This document shows, piece after piece, positions 9,917 through 24,400 of a stretch of 64,000 nt of DNA. Location of the stretch: positions 386,929,342 to 386,993,341 of the forward strand of contig NC_092877.1 in the NCBI RefSeq assembly GCF_028372415.1, written 5' to 3'. The first letter of the stretch is position 1. Every line of letters starts with the position of its first letter. This stretch comes from Notamacropus eugenii. Its lineage: Eukaryota > Chordata > Mammalia > Diprotodontia > Macropodidae. The position numbers were made by a program, and so were the translations under genes. The notes beneath the pieces are model-generated. The model had not been told where the DNA came from, made no database searches, and was given only the letters and a program-made list of their open reading frames with translations.

Positions 9917-12900
9917 CTAAAGGAGAGAAAGAGACCCCCATCCCCTCTCAGGTCAGTGCTAAACTGCTTAGGTAGCCTCTTAATTAACACTGACAGGGTA
10001 TAGGGCTTGGAAACCCGCCTGCCCCAGACCCAGCTTCCCCCATGGATTTGAGGTTTGCCTGAGGCTCATCTCAGTATAATCCTTTCAACTCTCCTAGCAA
10101 GGTGGCTTTGACCCTGACCCAATCTCCAATTCTGTTTCCTCTAACCCAGCCCAGCCCTCTTCTGTACCTGGTCCTAACCTGAACTAACACTCTTTACTTC
10201 CTTCAAGAACCCTTCCATGAGGCCCAGGTGTTCACTGGGTCACCCAGCCTTTCCAAGTCCTTCTCTGTTGCCTCCCAGTCACCCCAGACTACTTGGCCAT
10301 TCCTAGATCCTTCCCACAGTCTTTCTTATATAAGGTCCATCCAGCCCCCCATTAAAATGCTCAGATTCCTTAAGAGTATGGCCAATATGGTGGATTTTTA
10401 CAATCATGTCCATACTGACTAGTAGTCTAAAAAACCTTCTCATTGGTTGCAAGGCAGCTTGGGCCACATTCATTTGAGGCACGACCTATAAGTTGCTGTT
10501 TAGGGATCCCAGCAACCCCAAACCTCAACAACGTTAGCCACCATTTCAATAAGCAAGTATGTTCACACATGTGCGCACACTTGCAGAGACATGCATGCCA
10601 AACACCCACTTCTTGGGAAGGGAACCAGCTCAGAATTTAAGTCTCCCCATGTCAGGGGGTTCTAGTCATTTGGTTCAAAGAAGGTTTATAAAAAGTTACC
10701 CAACCTGTCCCCAGTCAGTCTTTCCAGCCTCACTGGACATGAATCCCCCTCCTAGGATTCAGCTAAGCTGGCCTTCTCTCTGCTCCACACAGAACATACC
10801 ACATCTGCCCCCTCTGGCCCCGGGGTGTGGCCCTCACCTCCACCTAGTAGAATAGCTGTGTCAAATAGAAACAGATCCCTACAGGCCATGTATTGACTTA
10901 GAAAACCAAAAATTTACATCTTCTATGTTGTTTTGTATTTTCATTTATTTTGCTAAACTTTTCCCAAATACTCTGTGATTAGACTGTACTCAGGAGAGGG
11001 ATGTCACCTCTGTTATGTAGTTTTCCTCTTTAAGATGCTCTGACACCATGTTGCTCTTCCTCCTCCCCCTTCTCTCTTCCTTACACAGGTCTTTGTATTT
11101 CATTATTTTAGAGCCCATTATATTCATCTATACTTTTATATGTAACTGTGTCTCCTGTCATTGACTGTGAGCCTTCTGAGGGCAGGGACTGTCTCCTTAT
11201 TGTATCTCTAGCACTTAGCACAGTTTCTGGCACACAGGAGGAGCTTCCGAAGTGCTCACGAATGGATATCTTAGAAAGGAACTGCATCTGAGCCGCATCC
11301 CTGTTCTCTGGAATCTTGGGAGCCTGGGTCATTTTGTAGAAGATCCCAAAGCTCAGACCCCACTTTATGAAGAGAGAGACAAGAGGACAGTGGGTGGGGT
11401 TGGGGCAAAGGAAGCCTGTCCTACCTTATAGCACCAGGACTCACAGAGCAGCTTCTCGTGGATCGCTGAAGGGAGGTTGTGGTTCAGTGAATACGTTGCC
11501 CTGGAAGGAAAAGAGACCCAGACCCAGTGTGGATGCAGAGATTCCACGTAGCTCAGCGCTCTCAAGTTCTGGCCTTTCATTGACTGACCCAGATCTCAGC
11601 CCCTGGTGATTCTATGCTCGGCTTAGCCCTCCTGGTGGGGAGCTCCTTTCACTTGGCCAGACAATGGGTCTCCTGACCTCGGCTTCCCTCCCACAGCCTG
11701 AGACAGCACAGTGTCTCTTGTAAACCATCATGACACATTAAAGTTAGCATCAGCAGAGTGTGATGGATATTGGCTTCTCCAACCTGAGGGTGTGTGGGGA
11801 TTGGTTGAAAGGAGCAGGGAAGTCAAGTGTTTCAGCAGAGGCTGTGCTCATCTCTCATTCTCATGGAGAAGATGGAGAGGGGTAGGGGGAGAGTGGAACA
11901 ATGAGATGGTCCTATGATACTGGAAGCATGGAGATTCCTTGAATACTTTCACTAAGGATCTGTCTTTATTTACTGACTGTCCTGTGTTAACAGAGGTCAT
12001 AGGCCAGTTGCTTCTGAAAGCCCAGATTCGTCTCCCATAACTGCCTCTATCTCCTGAAGGTCAAGCTGGTTCAGCATAAAAGACTCAACACTGGAAGGGG
12101 GTCCCAGTCCCAGCAGCTCCAGAGAGACATGAAAAGGGAGCTTCCATCTGCACAATGGGCTGGTCACCCCCCGCCACGGGGCAATGCAGGCTCAGAGCAC
12201 TGAAGTGTTTTCTATGACCACATCAGAAACGCGATCAGACATAAACGAGACAAGCGCCGCTCAGTCCTTGCCATGAAGCGAGATTTGAAAGTTCTCTGAT
12301 GAATATGATGAATCAAAAAGGCACCCAAGTGTTTTCTGTGTACAGGGAGACAGCCCCAGCCCCAGGGAGCTCATGTTAATATGAGGGAGTGGTGACCAGG
12401 GAACGTAATTTTGTCCTGGGACAGTGAATTCAGTCTTTGACTGACCCTTCCAAAAGCAATTGATTTGATAATTCTCAGAGCAAGAGGGAGATAGTAAGAG
12501 TGTCTGGTGTATATACGGAGGCAGTTCCCTTCCTCCTCCCCATAATCCATCTCTCTGGGCATTCCTTCCTTCTAGGTCTGGGTAGTTCCTATCTACACCC
12601 TCCCAAAAATCTTGTATAGATGATCCAAGCAAGGGGGCTCAGACCTGCCTTGAGGTTAGATTGGTTCAATTAGTCCCCAGAGTGAAACTTGTCCCCTGCA
12701 TCATTAGTTAGTCCTCTTGTGCTGGTCACAGTCGCTCAGTAGGTGAATTCCAAATCCCACCAGGTGAAGTATTGTACATGGTCAGATCTTCAGCAGCAGG
12801 AAGTTAAAATTGTTGGCAGCTGCTTCTGACCCATATGACACTAGTGACCTAGAGCCACAGTTCACACAAAGGGGCTAAATCAGCTTTGAATGCCTGCCAG

Positions 12901-15900
12901 ACAGTCTGTGAGGCAATGCTTCTCCCCAAGGATACCTGTAGGGGATTGCAGAGATGAGTGGTTCTAGGGAAGGATCAGGGGGTTCTTAGACTGTGATGAG
13001 GTCCATTGTTGGGTGCCTTGGGGGGCTGGCTGCCGCCCTGGTCTTCCTTCACTTGCCAGAGAACAAGTCTCGGCAGAGTCAGGGTTGGACCCACCTGGAC
13101 TTTGGATCATTTCTGGCCTGTTAGATGAGCACTCTTGGCACCTTGGCTCTGTTGGGAAGTTCATAGGTCATCTGCGAGGTTATTGTCAAGGGAGATCTGA
13201 GGCAAAGAGCTCTAGTATGGACTTTGGAGACCCTCCAGTGTCCACTTGACCTTGAGGGAGGCAAGACCTAGTTGCCCTTCAGCTTTGTAGAATCTCAGAG
13301 CACTAAGGGACCTCCTGATACATCTAATAGACCCAATACTGGAGTGAGAATCACCTGCCTCGCACCCCTATGACTGGTCATCTGGTTTCTGCTTGGAGAC
13401 TTCCAATGTTGGGAAGCTCACTACCTCAGGAGGAGGCCCACTCCCCCTTTACAAAGTTTCCTGACATTCAATCTAACGCTACCTCTTGGTGATTTCTATG
13501 CCATTGCTTCTAATACTTTCTGTGAGTAAGAGCAGAAAAAGTCTAATCCTTTCTCCACATGACTGTCCTTCACATTCTTGGAGAAAGACCCTACTGAGTC
13601 TTCTCTTGTCCAGGCTAAATGCCCCTTCCTTCAACTGATGCTCAGAGAGCTAGAGTTTGAGGATCTTCCCCATCCCTGTTGCTTTTCTCTGGATGCCCTG
13701 GGCAGGGGAGTGGGGCAGGGAACAGCCCAGTGGTCCCAAGAAGCCAACTGGATTCCATCTGGCCAGGGTCAGTCCAATGGCTTTTTCCTTCATCACAGAG
13801 CTTGGCCCTTCCTGGTGCAGCCTCAGCTAGCACTGGCTGCTTCAGCCGCAGAGCCAGTCTCCATTCTGGTGGAGTTCCCAGTCCACTGAAGTCCCTCTCT
13901 CTTTTTCCGATGAACTGGTGTCATCTAACTAGGTTTTTCCATCTCTGACCAGCGAATTTGATTCAGGGGATCCCAAGCACAATATTTCTGCATCTGCCTA
14001 CTTAGCCTCTGATGAGATTTAGACCCCTGTTCTTGTCTGGCAAAGTCTCGGAGTCCTGATGTCTTCCTCCAGTAAAGGAGCACTGAGTGTTTTATGTGTC
14101 CTACATCTCTGGGGTGGTCTTGTCCTATGGACTGCTTCTGAGAATAATAGTTTCTAGTGCATAACATATAAAATACCTGTGACTACAGGTCTCCCTGAAA
14201 GGCAGTTATGTAAAGATGTAAAGAAGCTCACAGGCCCATTGTTAGCTCCCCCTTAGGCTGATATCTGCAAATGTGATGAACAGTCCTGTGCCTTAAACCA
14301 GATCACTGATACATATGCTAAACATAATAGACCCAGCACACATTCCTGTGGCACTCCACTGGAGACTCCTGCCACGTTTTTAAAGGGCTATTCCTAGCTA
14401 GTTCTTTGGTCCAGTCATGCAGCCAGCTGTCCCGCTGATTGGCCTATAGCTCTTCAGCTTTCCTACGAGAATGGAATGGGAGACTGGTACATTTTGTTAA
14501 AAATTAAGAAAGCTCTGCATATAGGATCCCCCCAATCTGCTAGTCTAGTCACAAACATCAAATAAGCAAAAAGCAGACACCTCATTTCTGTCAGCACCAG
14601 AAATTTCTGTTTTTGACAGAATTGAGGTTGGTCTGGCCCTTGATCCAGGCTGTCAGCATTTCTCACCTGAACTAGGGCACAAGCCTCTGGGTTGCTCTTG
14701 CTTCCAGCCTATCCCCTCCAGGCCAGCTAGGCACCCTCCTAAAGGCCAGATCTGACCAGGTCATTCCCCTAAGGCCACACATCCCTCACCAAGGATAAAC
14801 ACCACCTCTCTGCTCTGGCCTCCCAAACCCCTCTCTCCTGGCTCCAGCCTCTCTTTCCCTGCTGACTAACCTCCTGTGACTTCTGCTTTCATACACTACC
14901 TTCTGGTACACCTGGTGTCTTGCTGTTTTCTGTGTGCATTATCCCATCTTCCACCTCCACACCTTTTCCTCAGTGGTGTTCCACACCTGCCATGCCTTCC
15001 CTGTTTATCTCTCCTTCTTGGAAACCCCTGCTCCATGCAAAGTTTGGTTCTGGTTCAACTCCTTCCACAAAGCCATGGCTCCTCTGTGATGGACATGGTT
15101 TCAGATTTATTTGGGCTACTCGGTACCAGCCCAGAAGAAGGGTCCTTGTGAGCCTGCATATCTTGTGTGGCCAAAGCAATGACCCACAAGAAGAAGAACT
15201 AAGGAGCTGCTCATGGGAGGACATGGAAGAGAAGAGATTGGCAGAGACTTGGGCGCCGGCGCCGACATCGTGCTGAGCACGTGGTGGCTGCCAATGCACA
15301 GCCAGCCCTGGGGACGCCGGCAGAAAGCCCGGCTTGGCTGCTGTGTCTGTCTTGGTTTGATTCCTGCGCTGAAGGCTTCTTGGTGCAGCTCCCAGAAGGG
15401 CCTGCACCTTGTATGCCCTCCCTGAGATGACATGGAGCCCCATGAATATGGGTCCCCCAGGGGTGGATGCTCCCATGGGTCCTTCCTCACAACTGCACTG
15501 ACTCTGGGTCTGCCTGGAGAGTTACCATTGTCTCTACCCAGGGGAACGGGAGCTTCCGAAGGGCAGCAAAGGTTGGGGAGTCCTCTGGCCCCCAGCCGGT
15601 GCTGAATGCGAGAAAAAGGCCCGTGCAGAGGAAAGGAGTTAAGCCGCCAAGATGCGTTACACATGGTGGTATCCTCTCGGCTGTCCACACCACCTCCTCA
15701 CCACGGTATGTGGGCAAAGGCAGGAAGAGGGGTGTGCGTGTGTGCATGTCTGGGTGCCAGCGTGCGTGAGAACATGTGTGCTCATGCATGTGTGTATACA
15801 CATGTGTGCATGTGTACACGTGTGTGCTCATGAGCAGGGCCTCTGCATGTGTGGGGCTCTGCCTCCATTCTGAGTGGCTGCTCAGAGGGTCTCCTCTGCT

Positions 15901-18900
15901 CCCACAACCTCCCCTCCATCAGTACCTGGAAAGCACGACCCCCATGGAGTAGATGTCCATGGCAGTATCAGCCACTCTCTTCAGGTGAAACTGCTGATCT
16001 GAAATGGGAGCAGAGAAGGGGCGCCTGGCTGCCTCACCGAGAGAAGCAGGCATCGGTGCCCTTGCTTCCTCCTTCCTCTCTCTCCCTCCCTCTTTCCCTC
16101 CTCTTCCTTTTTCTCCCCCTCTCCCATTTTCTCCCTTCTTTTTCCTCCCCTTCCCTGTTCTCTTTTCCCTCCTCCCCACCTCTGCAGTCTGAAAGCCTGG
16201 GAAGGGCACACCATTGGAACTCTGGGAGCCAGAGAAGTTTATAGCTTTGGAGAGGCAGAGAAGGGGCAGTAAATGTTTTATGAAGAGCAAGAAACGAATA
16301 GTTTCCCCTTTTTGTTCCAAAAAGCCATCTTTCTGAAGTTTCAGGACCGGTCAGAGCCCGAGCTGTGCCCAGAAAAAGGGCAGAGGCAAACCAAAGGGAG
16401 GGGACTTACGGATCACTTCTGTGCCAAATTTTAAAAGCAGGTGTTCTACAGCCTCTGAAAGCAGGTCCACGCATTTTGTCACCTTTAAGGAGGAAGGGAA
16501 GGAAGTCAGGTCACCAGGACAGGCTTTGTAGAAGGATGCCTTTCTTATGGTAACCAGAAGGCCCCACCTGGGAAAGAGCAGCATTGACATTTATCATGGC
16601 TCATGTACCATCCTCTTTAGCTCTCCCAGTGTTAGCCCTCCTGGGGCACTGTCTTCCTAAGTTCTCCTGGGACACTGAACATGTCAGCCTACTGGGGGCA
16701 CCAGCCACATTGGTCCAGCTAAAGGCCTTGACCACCTTACTCACAACTTTTACTCAATGAAGTTTCCAGGTCCCCTATCACTGTCCAGTGATGAGAACCT
16801 GTAGATCCCTGATGACCAAGGGGAAGACTCTATACCAGCCTACCCTCCTCCAAAGTGGGATTGGCCTCCCAGCTGGGTGATGGCAGTGCCTTCCCGCCAA
16901 GCCAGAGGTCAAGTCTTTATGGCTCATTAGCCCAATTCTGTCCTCATGCTCCATGTATCGCAGAGACCCTGGAGCTTGCTTTGCATGCCCAGAGCAAAGA
17001 GGAATTACTCCTTAATTAAGGAGATGAATCCTAAATATGATAAGATGCATATTAAAGCAAGGATGGGATAAGAAAAAGAATCCAGAGAGTATGGTAGAAA
17101 GTAGTAAAAACCTAGAAATGGGTTCAGGGGGCATGATAGCCATGCCCATGATGTGAAATGGATGGAGGAAGCACAGAGTGGGGCTTGAGTGTGACCCCCA
17201 TGACTCTGCACAAGTGAGTGCCCATTCCAAGCTGGACCTGGCATTCTCCCTCACTGAGGCAGCATGCTGGGGCTTACAAAGTACATGCAAGTAGCCTCAC
17301 CCTCTCTTCCTCAAGGCTCCCATGCCAAGCCTACAGGGTGGCTTCCAAAACATGGACATGGATGTTAAGGAGAATTCAGGATTGGAGAAGAGCCCCACCA
17401 GGAGAGGACTGTATTCTAGAAGGGGAGGGCTCTTGATCCCTCCCCTGATCCAAGTCACTAGGGAAGTGTCTGGCATTTGGAAAGCTCAGAGGGAGCTCAG
17501 GAGATAACTTCATATTCAGGGGTCAGGAAGGGATGAGGCAAGGGAGGTAGCCAGCTCCAGTCAGCAGCATGAGCATGCCAGGCTTCCCAATCTGTCTGGG
17601 AAGATCTTGATCTCATTCAAAAGCTGCCCCATGACTAAAGAAGGTCTTACCAGGCTGGCAGTGTCCAGCAGGTGCCCATTGACCACTCCATCGAGGGAAA
17701 TGCCCGTTGGTATCCCTATTATGCTGGAAGAAGAAATAAAGGATTAGATCAGCTCTGGCAGGCTCATGTCACAGGTCATCTAGATAAATTCCATTTGGAT
17801 AAATCAAGGCAGGCTCTGAAAGTTCTCAGGATCCAGCTCAGATCTTGGGGTCTCCTACAGCACAGCAGCCCCCTAAAGTCTCACCTCAGGCCTCACTCTG
17901 GAGGGTCTGAGGTTTGAACCAGCCTGAATCAGCACAGGGAATAGAAAGGGTGAGCTTGACCTGCTTTAGCCAGGAGCCACAAGTTGTAGCTGAAATAGAT
18001 CTCCTCCTGGGGTGCCCTTGAGAAGGAGGCAGAACTGTGAGGAGAGTGAGACTCAGAGGAGGAGGGCATGGAGCCCAGAAGGTGGGATGAATCCATGCTG
18101 GAGGCACCTTGGCACCACAAAGAGAGAGTCTCAAAGTTCTGCCGATGGAAGGCAAGGATGGAGAAGGGAATCCTCCCCTCCTCTTGAACCTCATCACTGA
18201 GTAGGAGGAAGATGTGCTCCCCAAAGCTCCTCCATTAGTGCAGGTGCCAGAAACAGCACGCTGGTCCTTAAAGGGCCTGAATGGAGCCTGTCCAAGTCTG
18301 GACCATTTTACCCCAACATTAAGCTGCTTCTTGAAGCAGAACATGGAAAGCCAGCATTCGATTAGGAAACACTTTTTTTAGTGGAAGTTTAGCTAAAAAT
18401 GTCCAGGGGGCTGCATTTCTCCAAATCTTAGAAATTGTTCCTTCTTTTATTACTAGCTATAGGTTAATTAGTAATTCAAGCCATCAAGAGTTCGTTTTTT
18501 ATGGGGAAAGCTTATCCAATCTCTCCCAGAATTGTGTGTTGATTCCTGTTGTCAGTTCTCCCAAGGCAGAGGGTACCCATGTCTCCGATGGATGTCTTCC
18601 ACCTACAAGCTCTGCAAGGACAGAGACTGTGCCTTACTCTGTCTTGATCTCCACCACCCAGGGATGCATTGAAAATAGTGAGGGCTTAAGCAATGTTTTA
18701 TGAATCGAATTAAATCTTTCCTTCCATGGTATGCCGTGTGAGGGCAAGCCCTTACATTGCATTTCTTTTGCCTTCCTCCAGGATGGCACCTGGTACAGTG
18801 CCTGCTAACTGGGTGGGGTGATACGTGAACAGATAGCAGCCACCCATGAGGACCAGTTGTCTTTAAAGGGTTTAGACTACATTTCCTGTCCTGTAGTAGC

Positions 18901-21348
18901 CCCAGGGCCCAAGCTTCCTTGAGCAAAGAGAAGCCTTTTCTCTCATTTCTGCCCTAGCTCCTGCAGGGTCTGAGGTGTGTGCTGTGGCCTCTGACCCCGG
19001 AAAGGCAGAGGGGAGCATCCACCCACCCCACACCAACACTGCCATACCCGGCTTCCAGGTGGGTGGGAACAGCAGTAAACCAGTGCCAGCCCCACCAGTC
19101 GGCCCCACCATCCTCCTGCTGCCAGCCCCACCAAACGGCCCTACCGTTTTGCTCTGAGGCCAAGTTCAGTGAAAAGGACTGCAGTATTGTTCAGTGGGTC
19201 TTCCAAGGTGTGTTGAAGCTCCTGTAACTGGGCCCCTGCATGCTAATGGATGTGATGAAAACAGAAACAGAAATAAAGCTCTGTGAATGCAGGCCTCCAG
19301 CTCTATTCCTCTGGCTGGTCCCCTGTGACACAGTAGGAGCAGCGCACGAGTGCTCATTGATAGATGCAGATTCACATGGACCCTCTAGGAAGGGCTGGGG
19401 CACCTTAGCCCAGGGCCTGGTCCCTACTAGGGGCCTAATCCATGCAAGTTGAGTCAAAGCGCTTGAATGATGATAATTCCTTGTGCTTCTAGGTTAAAGA
19501 CCAGAGAGAGATAGAACTCTAAGCAGTCATGTCTATGCCCAGGGTGTGTGGCAAGGCCACAGGCCCTTGCCTCAGTTACAGGGCTCAGAAGCCTGGGGTT
19601 CCCAGAAGGTGAGAGAAAGCTGCACCCTAGTACTTGGAGTATGGTAGGGGTGTGGAAAGCTGTGGTATTGGGCCACCTCTGCTCTGACACATCCAGGCTG
19701 GTGACTCTGGCTCTGTCACTGGCCTCATAGCACCAGCAGACTCGCTAAGAAGCAGCTCCAGAATTGGTGCTGGTCTGCATGGCAGGGGAGGAGACTGTTC
19801 ACCCCAGGAGCTTTGCACACTGATGAAATGACAGGGAGAGTATGAATTACCTGCAGACCTGCCAAAGCTACAAATATCCGCAGGATGTCATTGGTACCCT
19901 CAATAATGCGGAAGATGCGAAGATCCCTCATGATCCTCTCTACTCCAGCTTGCTGAGGGAAGAAAGGGGCATTATGGAGGGAGGAACCTTTTGGAGACCC
20001 CTGTGCAGAAGCCCCCACTGGGGATCACCTGAACCAGGGGGAAGGAGGGACCCCATTTCCCTTCTCCTGGGTCTGGACCTTGTCCTCATTCTGCCACAGC
20101 ATGGGCCGTCCCCACCTCCCAAGTAACCCAGGCTCCAAGGGTCAGTGGAGAGAAGGGAATTGTCTCTTTAATCAAGTGTTGTATGATATAAGAAGCTGTC
20201 ATCTGTGGACCCCTAGCTCCCTCCGTTCTCCAGGGAGTTATCCCCCATTTCATGATTTCTCTGTGCTCTAATGATGCAGCAGCAGCAGAATCACTGGGGA
20301 AGATGGCGGGCTGGGATTTGGGGCACCAGCCTTCAGGCAGGGTCTCACCAAGGACAGCAGGCATCGGAGACCTGGGCCTCCTCAGCCCTGCTGCTCTGAG
20401 GCTCTGGTCACTCTCCATTCTCATCAGGGGGCTTGGCTGGGATAATGCTTCCCGATTTCTCCTGGGGCCCAGCTTTGTTCTGGAAAGCTAATAGCTCATC
20501 TCCCTGCTCCTTGCTTGAGGCTCGGTTACCCAATTCCCTTCTCAGGGATTCTTGACCTTGTTTCCTATGGGGCCTTCTCAGCTTCCCACAGACCCTGATT
20601 CCCCCGTAGACCTTGGCCAGGGGTCTTGGGCCTGACTCCTGACCACTCCCCTGTTGGAAGTGAGAGTAACCTCCCTGGGTTGTCCATCCCCATAGCTCCC
20701 AGCCAGGGCAGACTCTTTCCATCCTGCTCCCTCTGCCTGTAGGAAATTCTGGGCCTGGAGAGAGGCCTGATTTATTATACACTAGGGATGCCAGAGTTGT
20801 TGGGGGACTTCAGGGAGCCTCAAGCTTGATTCATGAGCAGGACATCCCTCCATAGCTGCCTAGTCAGTAACACCCCTGCCCCCCACAAGCAGCCCAGTCT
20901 GCTTTTCTAGGCTATCATGGGAAGGAAGGCTTTTCTTCCATGAGTCTAAACTGGCTTCTTTGCAGTTGCTCTCTCCTGGGTCTGCCAAAGTTGCCCTCTC
21001 CTGGGTCTGCCCTCAGGGCCAAGCAGGACAAAACCTTGGCTACATGAAGCTTATTCTACTCCAGGCTGGCTATGCCCAGCACCCTGGAGGTCTGCAGCCT
21101 CCCAGCCCAGTCATCTAACCCCTCAGTCCTCAGTGCTACCCTCTGAGGAAGCATCGAGGTGGTCCCCAAGATGTCACCACCTCACGCACATGCATGTGAC
21201 TTGCACACACTAGTGAGTATACACATCCTGAGAGAACTGTGTGTCTGACCATGTTGTCTTGTGAGGATTGGTGAGCAAAGATGGACAGTGGATTGAGGTA
21301 TGGCTCTATGGCCATGCACACCTGGGAACGCATGTGCATGTGCACGTG

Positions 21349-21400
<52 letters not shown>

Positions 21401-24400
21401 CAGCAAACCACAGGAATCATCCTGGACTGCCATTGTCTTTGCTCACGGGGGGTTCAGATCTTCACCTTCATATAACCAACACCTCCAAGGATCTGAATAC
21501 ACTCATCAGTGACTTCCCAGGCAGCCTCCTGAGACAAACAAACCAATAAATCCAATGAGCACATCAGAGGGTCAGTGAACCTGGACACTGCGGGAACGCT
21601 TCCTGTGCCCACTCCTGCACCCAGAGCTCCCCCTCCTGGGTCCCATAAGGCTGCATTGCCCTGACTCTCTTCCAGCCTGAGCCTCTTAGAAAAAGGTTGG
21701 CTGGTCATCCCTCATCCCTCCCCCAGGTTGTCTGGGTGGGATCAGGGAAGGGTCCTTCAGCCCTTTCCAAATGCAGTCTGTAGTCCAGTGTTAGAGCTGG
21801 CAGGGCCAGTCCTTAAACATCAGTCTAGCTGACTTCTGAGACATCTTCCACCTCAAAGTCATCCTCCAAAGTCTCAGATCATCTAGTCCAACTTTTTCAT
21901 CTTTTGGATCAAGAATGTGAGGATGGAGGAGATGAAATGATTTGCTCAAGATTGTATAGGGAATAAATGGCAAATTCAGCATTTGAACCCAGGTCCTGGC
22001 ACTTACTGGAAATGCAGTCCCCTTTGTGAGAAAAGAGATTTTCTTCAAGCGAGGAAATCCCCCCTTCTCAGCCACCACTTGACCCATTAGACTGAACTGT
22101 CATGACAAGGTACTTTGACTTTAACTGAGTCTACTCCTGGGCACCAGTGGTCCCTAGACCCAGGTCTCTCTCCCCTTTGCACCTCAGATTAGCCCAGTGC
22201 TAGCTCCCTCAGAGGTCCTGCTCTGCCTTGGGCTCTACTTGTAAAGAAAGTCTATGGATATTCAGGGACCTCAGCAAATAGGCTGGCCCTCACTGGACAG
22301 GGTATGTCTGAGGGGAGATGCCATGCCTCTGCTTCCCTGGCAGTCCCCCTGGCCCCATACAAAGTTGGAGACATAGTATCAATGAGAGGGTGACTTCCAC
22401 CTGTCACAAGCAAATATACTCACAGAAGCAAAAATCTTGCTGATGGCTGCTTCCAGATGGAAATCTTGGACTTTCATGTCCATGTTCCCACTGATCAGGT
22501 ATGCCATTGACTGTAGGAGAAAAGCACATTTGCCTCAGAGTGTTGATGGTGCTCGGACTGGTAGGTGGGAAGGCACCAAGCAAGCCTCTGACTGAGACCC
22601 TGAAAGCTGGCAGGAGCTCGGGGCCGTGCCTCTCCCCCAGGCTTCACTTCTCTACACCAAATATGACAGTTGTGGAAAGGTCTAGGACAAGACTTGAAGA
22701 ACTTTTAAAAAGAAGTATAGTGACATCAAGTCACAGAGAAAAAAATGAAGACCACATAATAGAAAGCCGGTGATTAAAAAAAAAAAAAGGACCTGATTTT
22801 CCATCTGATTTCCAAGGTAATGGAATGGAATATGAAATGGAATTGAATGGAATATTCAATAAACAAAGCATATAACCTGATATATTTCTCTTTTTAAACT
22901 TTATTTTCAGTTCCAAATTCTCTCCTTCCTCACCACCTCCCCTACCCACTATGAAGGCAAGAAAAACCAGAACTCATTACAAAAACATATAGTCAGACAC
23001 ACCAGATCCCACATTAGCCATTCCCTCTCCCTGAAAAAAGACAGAAAGAAGGAAGGAAGGAAAGAATCTACGCTGTCACCTGCACCGAGGTCATAATTTC
23101 TCTATAATCGGGTGTATTACAACTTAAAATCAGTGAAGTAAGGGGGGGAGGAGAGGGAGAGACAGAGACAAATAAAGGAAAGAGGAAGATAAAGAGGACA
23201 CAGGGAAGGAGAGGGGAAAGAGACAGAAGAAGAAGGAAAAGAAGGAGAAGAAAAAGGAGGAGAAGAAGGAGGAGGAGGAGGAAAATAATTCTGGGTTTCA
23301 AGGTCAAGCTTCCAAACTCAGAGCTGTCAGACTATAGTGTCTTCCTGGGATGACCTTTGCCCTTTCCCATTCTCTGCAGTCTTTTAGAGGTCACTGACTA
23401 AGCCTGGGTACCCATATCCAACAGCTCTTTCTGTATCTTGAGGCTGCGTGGGTCACCTGTTCTAGTCACCTTCTCCTCTACCCGACTGGGTTCTTCAAAC
23501 ATTCCTCCTTTGTTGCCTTTGTGTCTCCATCCATCCATGCTCTTCTCTCCCCCTGGCATCTCCTTCCCTCCATCCTCTCTGGGCAATCTCTACCAAAAAA
23601 CCCCCAGCCATCCTTCAAGCCCCCACTTCCTGTAATGTGACCTCTTTCTGATCTCCCCCAGTCAGAAGCACCCGCCCTCCCATGACCTTCCCCCCCACCC
23701 CCGGGCACCCTTCTCCTTCTGCCTTGGTCTCGACCCTCTGTGTCCCAGCCTCATTGCCCCATCTCAAGTGAGAGCTACATGAGGTCAGAGAGGACATCTG
23801 GATCATTCCTTCCTCCTCAGCACCAAGCACAGAGCCTCTCATGCACATCATAGATGTCTAATCAGTGTGCTGGATAGAGTCCACACTGCTGGACTATCCT
23901 GCCCCCCAGCCCCTTCAGGTCTGACCCCTCTCTGGGAGCTCTTACAATCCTTTGAAGGCAGGGTATCTCCTAGCACTTTGGTAAACAGTGTTTAACAAAT
24001 CTTTTTTCAGTCAATCAGTAAGTCAAATATCCTGGGAAACACATTCTTCAAAATGTGTCTTGGCATGACAACTCCATATTGCCGCCTCCTGTCATCTGAA
24101 GCCACTTGAATGCTTACCTCGGCGACATAGTGATACATGGCCATGTGGGCCAACTTCTCCTGGATGATCCCATACTCGCAGATTTTGTTCCCAAACTGCT
24201 TCCGTTTTGCAGCATGGTTAACCTGGCATCCAAGGAGAGAGAGCAAAGAGAGCCTCTATCAGAGGCTGGAGGTCAAGAAGTGAGGAGCCTGTCCAAAGAG
24301 CAGCTCTCCCCGGAGGATTCCAAGTGGCTCTCATTTATCTGAGGCTATTATCCTAGAGAGAGAGAGAGTCCCTGGGGGGACTTAGCCTTCCCTGGCCAAT

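Noticed and set aside
14970-15688. Overlapping 168- and 190-codon minus-strand frames
   Set aside because: They lie in an L2 scrap and a GC-rich patch inside an ACADVL-like intron, have no known domain, and compete with plus-strand frames.
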